Shown piece by piece: positions 42,876 to 54,878 of a stretch of 64,000 bases of DNA. The notes below the pieces were generated by a model. It saw nothing but the letters and a program-made list of their open reading frames with translations. It did not search any database and had not been told where the DNA came from. The number at the start of each line of letters is the position of its first letter. Position 1 is the stretch's first letter. The position numbers and the translations under genes are program-made. The DNA comes from Odontesthes bonariensis (taxonomy: Eukaryota > Chordata > Actinopteri > Atheriniformes > Atherinopsidae), in assembly GCF_027942865.1 (NCBI RefSeq), contig NC_134515.1, positions 1,948,839-2,012,838 on the forward strand. The letters are read 5' to 3'.

Positions 42876-43250
42876 CTACATTGAGGAAAGTTGGAGTTAT
42901 TTTTGACCAGATCTGTCCTTTGACTCACATATAAAACAGGTTTCTAGGACTGCCTTCTTTCACCTTCGTAATATTGCCAAAATTGGGAACATCCTGTCTC
43001 AGACTGATGCAGAAAAACTGCTCCATACATTTGTTTCTTCAAGATTGGACTGGGCGGGGGATTGGATTGAGAAGTTTCAGTTCAATCTGTTGGTTTCCTG
43101 AGCTAAGCTACTTATTTCTACGTTGCCTTTATATGAATTGGACGAATTTTCAATCAAACATTTAGTCTAATCAGCTTAATTTCGTTTGTTCTTACGGTTC
43201 AATTTTTAAATTTCAGGCTGCAACATATTCTTGAAAACACTAGATTTGAG

Positions 43251-43322
43251 TCCCATATGGTCTAGCGGCTAGGATTCCTGGTTTTCACCCAGGCGGCCCG
43301 GGTTCAACTCCCGGTATGGGAA
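43251..43322 (+). tRNA. tRNA-Glu(UUC), array copy 2, consensus
   Basis: Reference copy, 72 nt. Acceptor stem UCCCAUA/UAUGGGA with discriminator A. D arm with GG in the loop. Anticodon stem CCUGG/CCAGG around loop UUUUCAC (anticodon UUC, reads GAA). T arm CCGGG-UUCAACU-CCCGG. The A box (TGGTCTAGCGGCTAGG) and B box (GGTTCAACTCC) of the pol III promoter fit the eukaryotic patterns. It matches vertebrate tRNA-Glu(UUC) as I recall it except for C in the D loop and A57 in place of G57. No run of four T follows within about 100 nt. Confidence 0.9.
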
Positions 43323-43895
43323 TAGTTATTTGACTAAATGGTTGGATGGAAGAAATGGAAGCTGTGTGCTCCATGTCCTCAGAATGCAAACTGTCCTCAG
43401 TGACCAGTCCAAGAGCCAATCTCTGTGATGGTATGGGGTTTCATCAGTGCTCTTGGCAAAGTGATGGAAGCATTGTTTTCCTATAGTTACTCTAGATGGC
43501 ATATCTTTGGCTTCTAGTACTACATTGAGGAAAGTTGGAGTTATTTTTGACCAGAATCTGTCCATTCACTCACATATAAAACAGGTTTCTAGGACTGCTT
43601 TCTTTCACCTTCGTAATATTGCCAAAATTGGGAACATCCTGTCTCAGACTGATGCAGAAAAACTGCTCCATACATTCGTGACTTCAAGATTGGACTGGGC
43701 GGGGGATTGGATTGAGAAGTTTCAGTTCAATCTAATGGTTTCCTGAGCTAAGCTACTTATTTCTACGTTGCCTTTATATGAATTGGACGAATTTTCAATC
43801 AAACATTTTGTCTCATCAGCTTAATTTCGTTTGTTCTTACGGTTCAAATTTTGAATTTAAGGCTGCAACATATTCTTGAAAACACTAGATTTCTG

Positions 43896-43967
43896 TCCCA
43901 TATGGTCTAGCGGCTAGGATTCCTGGTTTTCACCCAGGCGGCCCGGGTTCAACTCCCGGTATGGGAA
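43896..43967 (+). tRNA. tRNA-Glu(UUC), array copy 3, consensus
   Basis: Identical to the array consensus; all stems pair. Confidence 0.9.
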
Positions 43968-44540
43968 TAGTTATTCGACTAAATGGTTGTTTGGAAGAAA
44001 TGGAAGCTGTTTGCTCCATGTCCTCAGAATGCAGACTGTCCTCAGTGACCAGTCCAACAGCCAATCTCTGTGATGGTATGGGGTTTCATCAGTGCTCTTG
44101 GCAAAGTGATGGGAGCATTGTTTTCCTATAGTTACTCTAGATGGCATATCTTTGGCTTCTAGTACTACATTGAGGAAAGTTGGAGTTATTTTTGACCAGA
44201 ATCTGTCCTTTGACTCACATATAAAACAGGTTTCTAGGACTGCCTTCTTTCACCTTCGTAATATTGCCAAAATTGGGAACATCCTGTCTCAGACTGATGC
44301 AGAACAACTGCTCCATACATTTGTGACTTCAAGATTGGACTGGGCGGGGGATTGGATTGAGAAGTTTACGTTCAATCTGTTGGTTTCCTGAGCTAAGCTA
44401 CTTATTTCTACGTATCCTTTATATGAATTGGACGAATTTTATATCAAACATTTTATCTCATCAGCTTAATTTCGTTTGTTCTTACGGTTCAATTTTTTAA
44501 TTTCAGGCTGCAACTTATTTTAGAAAACACAAGATTGCTG

Positions 44541-44612
44541 TCCCATATGGTCTAGCGGATAGGGTTCCTGGTTTTCACCCAGGCGGCCCGGGTTCAACTC
44601 CCGGTATGGGAA
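44541..44612 (+). tRNA. tRNA-Glu(UUC), array copy 4, D-arm variant
   Basis: Two private changes in the D arm (loop C to A, stem A24G); the other stems are intact. Confidence 0.8.
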
Positions 44613-45185
44613 TAGCTATTTGACTAAATGGTTGGTCGGAAGAAATGGAAGATATGTGCTCCATGTCCTCAGAATGCAGACTGTCCTCAGCAACCAGTCC
44701 AACAGCCAATCTCTGTGATGGTATGGGGTTTCATCAGTGCTCTTGGCAAAGTGATTTAAGCATTGTTTTCCTATAGTTACTCTAGATGGCATATCTTTGG
44801 CTTCTAGTACTACATTGAGGAAAGTTGGAGTTAGTTTTGACCAGAATCTGTCCTTTTACTCACATATAAAACAGGTTTCTAGGACTGCCTTCGTTCACCT
44901 TCGTAATATTGCCAAAATTGGGAACATCCTGTCTCAGACTGATGCAGAAAAACTGCTCCATACATTTGTGACTTCAAGATTGGACTGGGCGGGGGATTGG
45001 ATTGAGAAGTTTCAGTTCAATCTGTTGGTTTCCTGAGCTAAGCTACTTATTTCTACGTTGCCTTTATATGAATTGGACTAATTTGGTGTCATACATTTAA
45101 TCTCATCAGCTTAATTTCGTTTGTTCTTACGGTTCAATTTTTGAATTTCAGGCTGCAACATATTCTAGAAAACACTAGATTTCTG

Positions 45186-45245
45186 TCCCATATGGTCTAG
45201 CGGCTAGGATTCCTGGTTTTCACCCAGGCGGCCCGGGTATGGGAA
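45186..45245 (+). pseudogene. tRNA-Glu pseudogene, array copy 5, T arm deleted
   Basis: Lacks 12 nt of the T arm including most of the B box; 60 nt long, so neither pol III recruitment nor folding is expected. Confidence 0.9.
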
Positions 45246-45818
45246 TAGTTATTTGACTAAATGGTTGGTCAGAAGAAATGGAAGCTGTGTGCTCCATGTC
45301 CTCAGAATGCAGACTGTCCTCAGTGACCAGTCCAACAGCCAATCTCTGTGATGGTATGGGGTTTCATCAGTGCTCTTGGCAAAGTGATGGGAGCATTATT
45401 TTCCTATAGTTACTCTAGATGGCATATCTTTGGCTTCTAGTACTACATTGAGGAAAGTTGGAGTTATTTTTGACCAGAATCTGTCCTTTGACTCACATAT
45501 AAAACAGGTTTCTAGGACTGCCTTCTTTCACCTTCGTAATATTGCCAAAATTGGGAACATCCTGTCTCAGACTGATGCAGAAAAACTGCTCCATACATTT
45601 GTGACTTCAAGATTGGAATGGGCGGGGGATTGGATTGAGAAGTTTCAGTTCAATCTGTTGGTTTCCTGAGCTAAGCTACTTATTTCTACGTTGCCTTTAT
45701 ATGAATTGGACGAATTTGCAATCAAACATTTTATCTCATCAGCTTAATTTCGTTTGTTGTTACGGTTCAATTTTTGAATTTCAGGCTGCAACAAATTCTA
45801 GAAAACACTAGATTTCTG

Positions 45819-45890
45819 TCCCATATGGTCTAGCGGCTAGGATTCCTGGTTTTCACCCAGGCGGCCGGGGTTCAACTCCCGGTATGGGAA
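45819..45890 (+). tRNA. tRNA-Glu(UUC), array copy 6, T-stem variant
   Basis: C50G breaks one T-stem pair. Same change in copy 12, 3858 bp downstream. Confidence 0.7.
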
Positions 45891-46463
45891 TAGTTATTTG
45901 ACTAAATGGTTGGTTGGAAGAATTGGAAGCTGTGTGCTCCATGTCCTCAGAATGCAGACTGTCCTCAGTGACCAGTCCAACAGCCAATCTCTGTGATGGT
46001 ATGGGGTTTCATCAGTGCTCTTGGCAAAGTGATGGAAGAGTTGTTTTCCTATAGTTACTCTAGATGGCATATCTTTGGCTTCTAGTACTACATTGAGGAA
46101 AGTTGGAGTTATTTTTGACCAGAATCTGTCCTTTGACTCACATATAAAACAGGTTTCTGGGACTGCCTTCTTTCACCTTCGTAATAATGCCAAAATTGGG
46201 AACATCCTGTCTCAGACTGATGCAGAAAAACTGCTCCATACATTTGTGACTTCAAGATTGGACTGGGCGGGGGATTGGATTGAGAAGTTTCAGTTCAATC
46301 TGTTGGTTTCCTGAGCTAAGCTACTTATTTCTACGTTGCCTTTATATGAATTGGACTAATTTGGTGTCATACATGTTGTCTCATCAGCTTAATTTCGTTT
46401 GTTCTTACAGGTCAATTTTTGAATTTCAGGCTGCAACATATTCTAGAAAACACTAGATTGCTC

Positions 46464-46535
46464 TCCCATATGGTCTAGTGGCTAGGATTCCTGGTTTTCA
46501 CCGAGCCGGCCTGGGTTCAACTCCCGGTATGGGAA
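46464..46535 (+). tRNA. tRNA-Glu-like, array copy 7, anticodon stem damaged
   Basis: C40G and G43C break two anticodon-stem pairs; C16U and C50U are also present. Probably a pseudogene. Copy 13 is identical. Confidence 0.6.
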
Positions 46536-47108
46536 TAGTTATTTGACTAAATGGTTGGTTGGAAGAAATGGAAGCTGTGTGCTCCATGTCCTCAGAATGC
46601 AGACTGTCCTCAGTGACCAGTCCAACAGCCAATCTCTGTGATGGTATGGGGTTTCATCAGTGCTCTTGGCAAAGTGATGCGAGCATTGTTTTCCTATAGT
46701 TACTCTAGATGGCATATCTTTGGCTTCTAGTACTACATTGAGGAAAGTTGGAGTTATTTTTGACCAGAATCTGTCCTTTGACTCACATATAAAACAGGTT
46801 TCTGGGACTGCCTTCTTTCACCTTCGTAATAATTCCAAAATTGGGAACATCCTGTCTCAGACTGATGCAGAAAAACTGCTCCATACATTTGTGACTTCAA
46901 GATTGGACTGTGCGGGGGATTGGATTGAGAAGTTTCAGTTCAATCTGTTGGTTTCCTGAGCTAAGCTACTTATTTCTACGTTGCCTTTATATGAATTGGA
47001 CGAATTTGCAATCAAACATTTTGTCTCATCAGCTTAATTTCATTTGTTCTTACGGTTCAATTTTTGAATTTAAGGCTGCAACAAATTCTAGAAAACACTA
47101 GATTGCTG

Positions 47109-47180
47109 TCCCATATGGTCTAGCGGCTAGGATTCCTGGTTTTCACCCAGGCGGCCTGGGTTCAACTCCCGGTATGGGAA
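47109..47180 (+). tRNA. tRNA-Glu(UUC), array copy 8
   Basis: Only C50U (G-U pair kept) separates it from the consensus. Confidence 0.85.
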
Positions 47181-47753
47181 TAGTTATTCGACTAAATGGT
47201 TGGTTGGAAGAAATGGAAGCTGTGTGCTCCATGTCCTCAGAATGCAGACTGTCCTCAGTGACCAGTCCAACAGCCAATCTCTGTGATGGTATGGGGTTTC
47301 ATCAGTGCTCTTGGCAAAGTGATGCGAGCATTGTTTTCCTATAGTTACTCTAGATGGCATATCTTTGGCTTCTAGTACTACATTGAGGAAAGTTGGAGTT
47401 ATTTTTGACCAGAATCTGTCCTTTGACTCACATATAAAACAGGTTTCTGGGACTGCCTTCTTTCACCTTTGTAATATTGCCAAAATTGGGAACATCCTGT
47501 CTCAGACTGATGCAGAAAAACTGCTCCATACATTTGTGACTTCAAGATTGGACTGGGTGGGGGATTGGATTGAGAAGTTTCAGTACAATCTGTTGGTTTC
47601 CTGAGCTAAGCTACTTATTTCTACGTTGCCTTTATATGAATTGGACGAATTTGCAATCAAACATTTTGTCTCATCAGCTTAATTTTATTTGTTCTTACGG
47701 TTCAATTTTTGAATTTCAGGCTGCAACATATTCTAGAAAACAACAGATTTCTG

Positions 47754-47825
47754 TCCCATATGGTCTAGCGGCTAGGATTCCTGGTTTTCACCCAGGCGGC
47801 CAGGGTTCAACTCCCGGTATGGGAA
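47754..47825 (+). tRNA. tRNA-Glu(UUC), array copy 9, T-stem variant
   Basis: C50A breaks one T-stem pair; shared with copy 15. Confidence 0.7.
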
Positions 47826-48398
47826 TAGTTATTTGACTAAATGGTTGGTTGGAAGAAATGGAAGCTGTGTGCTCCATGTCCTCAGAATGCAGACTGTCCT
47901 CAGCGACCAGTCCAACAGCCAATCTCTGTGATGGTATGGGGTTTCATCAGTGCTCTCGGCAAAGTGACGGAAGCATTGTTTTCCTATAGTTACTCTAGAT
48001 GGCATATCTTTGGCTTCTAGTACTACATTGAGGAAAGTTGAAGTTATTTTTGACCAGGATCTGTCCTTTGACTCACATATAAAACAGGTTTCTAGGACTG
48101 CCTTCTTTCACCTTCGTAATAATTCCAAAATTGGGAACATCCTGTCTCAGACTGATGCAGAAAAACTGCTCCATACTTTTGTGTCTTCAAGATTGGACTG
48201 GGCGGGGGATTGGATTGAGAAGTTTCAGTTCAATCTGTTGGTTTCCTGAGCTAAGCTACTTATTTCTAAGTTGCCTTTATATGAATTGGACGAATTTGCA
48301 ATCAAACATTTTGTCTCATCAGCTTAATTTTGTTTGTTCTTACGGTTCAATTTTTGAATTTCAGGCTGCAACATTTTCTAGAAAACACTAGATTGCTG

Positions 48399-48470
48399 TC
48401 CCATATGTTCTAGCGGCTAGGATTCCTGGTTTTCACCCAGGCGGCCCGGGTTCAACTCCCAGTATGGGAA
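48399..48470 (+). tRNA. tRNA-Glu-like, array copy 10
   Basis: G10U in the A box and D stem, and G64A in the T stem; shared with copy 16. Activity doubtful. Confidence 0.65.
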
Positions 48471-49043
48471 TAGTTATTTGACTAAATGGTTGGTTGGAAG
48501 AAATGGAAGCTGTGTGCTCCATGTCCTCAGAATGCAGACTGTCCTCAGCGACCAGTCCAACAGCCAATCTCTGTGATGGTATGGGGTTTCATCAGTGCTC
48601 TTGGCAGAGTGATGGAAGCATTGTTTTCCTATAGTTACTCTAGATGGCATATCTTTGGCTTCTAGTACTACATTGAGGAAAGTTGGAGTTATTTTTGACC
48701 AGAATCTGTCCTTTGACTCACATATAAAACAGGTTTCTGGGACTGCCTTCGTTCACCTTCGTAATATTGCCAAAATTGGGAACATCCTGTCTCAGACTGA
48801 TGCAGAAAAACTGCTCCATACATTTGTGACTTCAAGATTGGACTGGGCGGGGGATTGGATTGAGAAGTTTCAGTTCAATCTGTTGGTTTCCTGAGCTAAG
48901 CTACTTATTTCTACGTTGCCTTTATATGAATTGGACTAATTTGGTGTCATACATTTAATCTCATCAGCTTAATTTCGTTTGTTCTTACGGTTCAATTTTT
49001 GAATTTCAGGCTGCAACATATTCTAGAAAACACTAGATTTCTG

Positions 49044-49103
49044 TCCCATATGGTCTAGCGGCTAGGATTCCTGGTTTTCACCCAGGCGGCCCGGGTATGG
49101 GAA
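49044..49103 (+). pseudogene. tRNA-Glu pseudogene, array copy 11, T arm deleted
   Basis: Same 12 nt loss as copy 5, 3858 bp upstream. Confidence 0.9.
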
Positions 49104-49676
49104 TAGTTATTTGACTAAATGGTTGGTCAGAAGAAATGGAAGCTGTGTGCTCCATGTCCTCAGAATGCAGACTGTCCTCAGTGACCAGTCCAACAGCCAA
49201 TCTCTGTGATGGTATGGGGTTTCATCAGTGCTCTTGGCAAAGTGATGGGAGCATTATTTTCCTATAGTTACTCTAGATGGCATATCTTTGGCTTCTAGTA
49301 CTACATTGAGGAAAGTTGGAGTTATTTTTGACCAGAATCTGTCCTTTGACTCACATATAAAACAGGTTTCTAGGACTGCCTTCTTTCACCTTCGTAATAT
49401 TGCCAAAATTGGGAACATCCTGTCTCAGACTGATGCAGAAAAACTGCTCCATACATTTGTGACTTCAAGATTGGAATGGGCGGGGGATTGGATTGAGAAG
49501 TTTCAGTTCAATCTGTTGGTTTCCTGAGCTAAGCTACTTATTTCTACGTTGCCTTTATATGAATTGGACGAATTTGCAATCAAACATTTTATCTCATCAG
49601 CTTAATTTCGTTTGTTGTTACGGTTCAATTTTTGAATTTCAGGCTGCAACAAATTCTAGAAAACACTAGATTTCTG

Positions 49677-49748
49677 TCCCATATGGTCTAGCGGCTAGGA
49701 TTCCTGGTTTTCACCCAGGCGGCCGGGGTTCAACTCCCGGTATGGGAA
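49677..49748 (+). tRNA. tRNA-Glu(UUC), array copy 12, T-stem variant
   Basis: C50G, as copy 6. The following spacer has lost 18 bp. Confidence 0.7.
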
Positions 49749-50303
49749 TAGTTATTCGACTAAATGGTTGGTTGGAAGAATTGGAAGCTGTGTGCTCCAT
49801 GTCCTCAGCGACCAGTCCAACAGCCAATCTCTGTGATGGTATGGGGTTTCATCAGTGCTCTTGGCAAAGTGATGGAAGAGTTGTTTTCCTATAGTTACTC
49901 TAGATGGCATATCTTTGGCTTCTAGTACTACATTGAGGAAAGTTGGAGTTATTTTTGACCAGAATCTGTCCTTTGACTCACATATAAAACAGGTTTCTGG
50001 GACTGCCTTCTTTCACCTTCGTAATAATGCCAAAATTGGGAACATCCTGTCTCAGACTGATGCAGAAAAACTGCTCCATACATTTGTGACTTCAAGATTG
50101 GACTGGGCGGGGGATTGGATTGAGAAGTTTCAGTTCAATCTGTTGGTTTCCTGAGCTAAGCTACTTATTTCTACGTTGCCTTTATATGAATTGGACTAAT
50201 TTGGTGTCATACATGTTGTCTCATCAGCTTAATTTCGTTTGTTCTTACAGGTCAATTTTTGAATTTCAGGCTGCAACATATTCTAGAAAACACTAGATTG
50301 CTC

Positions 50304-50375
50304 TCCCATATGGTCTAGTGGCTAGGATTCCTGGTTTTCACCGAGCCGGCCTGGGTTCAACTCCCGGTATGGGAA
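50304..50375 (+). tRNA. tRNA-Glu-like, array copy 13, anticodon stem damaged
   Basis: Identical to copy 7, 3840 bp upstream. Confidence 0.6.
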
Positions 50376-50948
50376 TAGTTATTTGACTAAATGGTTGGTT
50401 GGAAGAAATGGAAGCTGTGTGCTCCATGTCCTCAGAATGCAGACTGTCCTCAGTGACCAGTCCAACAGCCAATCTCTGTGATGGTATGGGGTTTCATCAG
50501 TGCTCTTGGCAAAGTGATGCGAGCATTGTTTTCCTATAGTTACTCTAGATGGCATATCTTTGGCTTCTAGTACTACATTGAGGAAAGTTGGAGTTATTTT
50601 TGACCAGAATCTGTCCTTTGACTCACATATAAAACAGGTTTCTGGGACTGCCTTCTTTCACCTTCGTAATAATTCCAAAATTGGGAACATCCTGTCTCAG
50701 ACTGATGCAGAAAAACTGCTCCATACATTTGTGACTTCAAGATTGGACTGTGCGGGGGATTGGATTGAGAAGTTTCAGTTCAATCTGTTGGTTTCCTGAG
50801 CTAAGCTACTTATTTCTACGTTGCCTTTATATGAATTGGACGAATTTGCAATCAAACATTTTGTCTCATCAGCTTAATTTCATTTGTTCTTACGGTTCAA
50901 TTTTTGAATTTAAGGCTGCAACAAATTCTAGAAAACACTAGATTTCTG

Positions 50949-51020
50949 TCCCATATGGTCTAGCGGCTAGGATTCCTGGTTTTCACCCAGGCGGCCTGGG
51001 TTCAACTCCCGGTATGGGAA
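50949..51020 (+). tRNA. tRNA-Glu(UUC), array copy 14
   Basis: C50U only, as copy 8. Confidence 0.85.
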
Positions 51021-51593
51021 TAGTTATTCGACTAAATGGTTGGTTGGAAGAAATGGAAGCTGTGTGCTCCATGTCCTCAGAATGCAGACTGTCCTCAGTG
51101 ACCAGTCCAACAGCCAATCTCTGTGATGGTATGGGGTTTCATCAGTGCTCTTGGCAAAGTGATGCGAGCATTGTTTTCCTATAGTTACTCTAGATGGCAT
51201 ATCTTTGGCTTCTAGTACTACATTGAGGAAAGTTGGAGTTATTTTTGACCAGAATCTGTCCTTTGACTCACATATAAAACAGGTTTCTGGGACTGCCTTC
51301 TTTCACCTTTGTAATATTGCCAAAATTGGGAACATCCTGTCTCAGACTGATGCAGAAAAACTGCTCCATACATTTGTGACTTCAAGATTGGACTGGGTGG
51401 GGGATTGGATTGAGAAGTTTCAGTACAATCTGTTGGTTTCCTGAGCTAAGCTACTTATTTCTACGTTGCCTTTATATGAATTGGACGAATTTGCAATCAA
51501 ACATTTTGTCTCATCAGCTTAATTTTATTTGTTCTTACGGTTCAATTTTTGAATTTCAGGCTGCAACATATTCTAGAAAACAACAGATTTCTG

Positions 51594-51665
51594 TCCCATA
51601 TGGTCTAGCGGCTAGGATTCCTGGTTTTCACCCAGGCGGCCAGGGTTCAACTCCCGGTATGGGAA
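51594..51665 (+). tRNA. tRNA-Glu(UUC), array copy 15, T-stem variant
   Basis: C50A, as copy 9. Confidence 0.7.
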
Positions 51666-52238
51666 TAGTTATTTGACTAAATGGTTGGTTGGAAGAAATG
51701 GAAGCTGTGTGCTCCATGTCCTCAGAATGCAGACTGTCCTCAGCGACCAGTCCAACAGCCAATCTCTGTGATGGTATGGGGTTTCATCAGTGCTCTCGGC
51801 AAAGTGACGGAAGCATTGTTTTCCTATAGTTACTCTAGATGGCATATCTTTGGCTTTTAGTACTACATTGAGGAAAGTTGAAGTTATTTTTGACCAGGAT
51901 CTGTCCTTTGACTCACATATAAAACAGGTTTCTAGGACTGCCTTCTTTCACCTTCGTAATAATTCCAAAATTGGGAACATCCTGTCTCAGACTGATGCAG
52001 AAAAACTGCTCCATACTTTTGTGTCTTCAAGATTGGACTGGGCGGGGGATTGGATTGAGAAGTTTCAGTTCAATCTGTTGGTTTCCTGAGCTAAGCTACT
52101 TATTTCTAAGTTGCCTTTATATGAATTGGACGAATTTGCAATCAAACATTTTGTCTCATCAGCTTAATTTTGTTTGTTCTTACGGTTCAATTTTTGAATT
52201 TCAGGCTGCAACATTTTCTAGAAAACACTAGATTGCTG

Positions 52239-52310
52239 TCCCATATGTTCTAGCGGCTAGGATTCCTGGTTTTCACCCAGGCGGCCCGGGTTCAACTCCC
52301 AGTATGGGAA
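52239..52310 (+). tRNA. tRNA-Glu-like, array copy 16
   Basis: G10U and G64A, as copy 10. Confidence 0.65.
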
Positions 52311-52883
52311 TAGTTATTTGACTAAATGGTTGGTTGGAAGAAATGGAAGCTGTGTGCTCCATGTCCTCAGAATGCAGACTGTCCTCAGCGACCAGTCCAA
52401 CAGCCAATCTCTGTGATGGTATGGGGTTTCATCAGTGCTCTTGGCAGAGTGATGGAAGCATTGTTTTCCTATAGTTACTCTAGATGGCATATCTTTGGCT
52501 TCTAGTACTACATTGAGGAAAGTTGGAGTTATTTTTGACCAGAATCTGTCCTTTGACTCACATATAAAACAGGTTTCTGGGACTGCCTTCTTTCACCTTC
52601 GTAATATTGCCAAAATTGGGAACATCCTGTCTCAGACTGATGCAGAAAAACTGCTCCATACATTTGTGACTTCAAGATTGGACTGGGCGGGGGATTGGAT
52701 TGAGAAGTTTCAGTTCAATCTGTTGGTTTCCTGAGCTAAGCTACTTATTTCTACGTTGCCTTTATATGAATTGGACTAATTTGGTGTCATACATTTAATC
52801 TCATCAGCTTAATTTCGTTTGTTCTTACGGTTCAATTTTTGAATTTCAGGCTGCAACATATTCTAGAAAACACTAGATTTCTG

Positions 52884-52943
52884 TCCCATATGGTCTAGCG
52901 GCTAGGATTCCTGGTTTTCACCCAGGCGGCCCGGGTATGGGAA
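52884..52943 (+). pseudogene. tRNA-Glu pseudogene, array copy 17, T arm deleted
   Basis: Third carrier of the 12 nt deletion, 3840 bp after copy 11. Confidence 0.9.
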
Positions 52944-53516
52944 TAGTTATTTGACTAAATGGTTGGTTGGAAGAAATGGAAGCTGTGTGCTCCATGTCCT
53001 CAGAATGCAGACTGTCCTCAGTGACCAGTCCAACAGCCAATCTCTGTGATGGTATGGGGTTTCATCAGTGCTCTTGGCAAAGTGATGCGAGCATTGTTTT
53101 CCTATAGTTACTCTAGATGGCATATCTTTGGCTTTTAGTACTACATTGAGGAAAGTTGAAGTTATTTTTGACCAGGATCTGTCCTTTGACTCACATATAA
53201 AACAGGTTTCTAGGACTGCCTTCTTTCACCTTCGTAATAATTCCAAAATTGGGAACATCCTGTCTCAGACTGATGCAGAAAAACTGCTCCATACATTTGT
53301 GACTTCAAGATTGGACTGGGCGGGGGATTGGATTGAGAAGTTTCAGTTCAATCTGTTGGTTTCCTGAGCTAAGCTACTTATTTCTACGTTGCCTTTATAT
53401 GAATTGGACTAATTTGGTCTCATACATTTAGTCTCATCAGCTTAATTTAGTTTGTTCTTACGGTTAAATTTTTGAATATCAGGCTGCAACATATTCTAGA
53501 AAACAACAGATTTCTG

Positions 53517-53588
53517 TCCCATATGGTCTAGCGGCTAGGATTCCTGGTTTTCACCCAGGCGGCCCGGGTTCAACTCCCGGTATGGGAA
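53517..53588 (+). tRNA. tRNA-Glu(UUC), array copy 18, consensus
   Basis: No change from the consensus; first unit after the 3.84 kb block repeats. Confidence 0.9.
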
Positions 53589-54161
53589 TAGTTATTTGAC
53601 TAAATGGTTGTTTGGAAGAAATGGAAGCTGTGTGCTCCATGTCCTCAGAATGCAGACTGTCCTCAGCGACCAGTCCAACAGCCAATCTCTGTGATGGTAT
53701 GGGGTTTCATCAGTGCTCTTGGCAAAGTGATGGAAGCGTTGTTTTCCTATAGTTACTCTAGATGGTATATCTTTGGCTTCTAGTACTACATTGAGGAAAG
53801 TTGGAGTTATTTTTGACCAGGATCTGTCCTTTGACTCACATATAAAACAGGTTTCTGGGACTGCCTTCTTTCACCTTCGTAATATTGCCAAAATTGGGAA
53901 CATCCTGTCTCAGACTGATGCAGAAAAACTGCTCCATACTTTTGTGACTTTAAGATTGGACTGGGCGGGGGATTGGATTGAGAAGTTTCAGTTCAATCTG
54001 TTGGTTTCCTGAGCTAAGCTACTTATTTCTACGTTGCCTTTATATGAATTGGACTAATTTTCAATCAAACATTTAGTCTCATCAGCTTAATTTTGTTTGT
54101 TCTTACGGTTCAATTTTTGAATTTCAGGCTGCAACATATTCTAGAAAACACTAGATTTCTG

Positions 54162-54233
54162 TCCCATATGGTCTAGTGGCTAGGATTCCTGGTTTTCACC
54201 CAGGCGGCCCGGGTTCAACTCCCGGTATGGGAA
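54162..54233 (+). tRNA. tRNA-Glu(UUC), array copy 19
   Basis: C16U in the D loop only. Confidence 0.85.
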
Positions 54234-54806
54234 TAGTTATTTGACTAAATGGTTGGTTGGAAGAAATGGAAGCTGTGAGCTCCATGTCCTCAGAATGCAG
54301 ACCGTCCTCAGTGACCAGTCCAACAGCCAATCTCTGTGATGGTATGGGGTTTCATCAGTGCTCTCGGCAAAGTGATGGAAGCATTGTTTTCCTATAGTTA
54401 CTCTAGATGGCATATCTTTGGCTTCTAGTACTACATTGAGGAAAGTTGGAGTTATTTTTGACCAGAATCTGTCCTTTGACTCACATATAAAACAGGTTTC
54501 TAGGACTGCCTTCTTTCACCTTTGTAATATTGCCAAAATTGGGAACATCCTGTCTCAGACTGATGCAGAAAAACTGCTCCATACATTTGTGACTTCAAGA
54601 TTGGACTGGGCGGGGGATTGGATTGAGAAGTTTCAGTACAATCTGTTGGTTTCCTGAGCTAAGCTACTTATTTCTACGTTGCCTTTATATGAATTGGACG
54701 AATTTGGTCTCATACATTTAGTCTCATCAGCTTAATTTTGTTTGTTCTTACGGTTCAATTTTTGAAATTCAGGCTGCAACATATTCTAGAAAACAACAGA
54801 TTTCTG

Positions 54807-54878
54807 TCCCATATGGTCTAGCGTCTAGGATTCCTGGTTTTCACCCAGGCGGCCTGGGTTCAACTCCCGGTATGGGAA
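54807..54878 (+). tRNA. tRNA-Glu-like, array copy 20
   Basis: G19U removes the G19-C56 tertiary pair; C50U is also present. Identical to copy 31, 7097 bp downstream. Confidence 0.7.
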
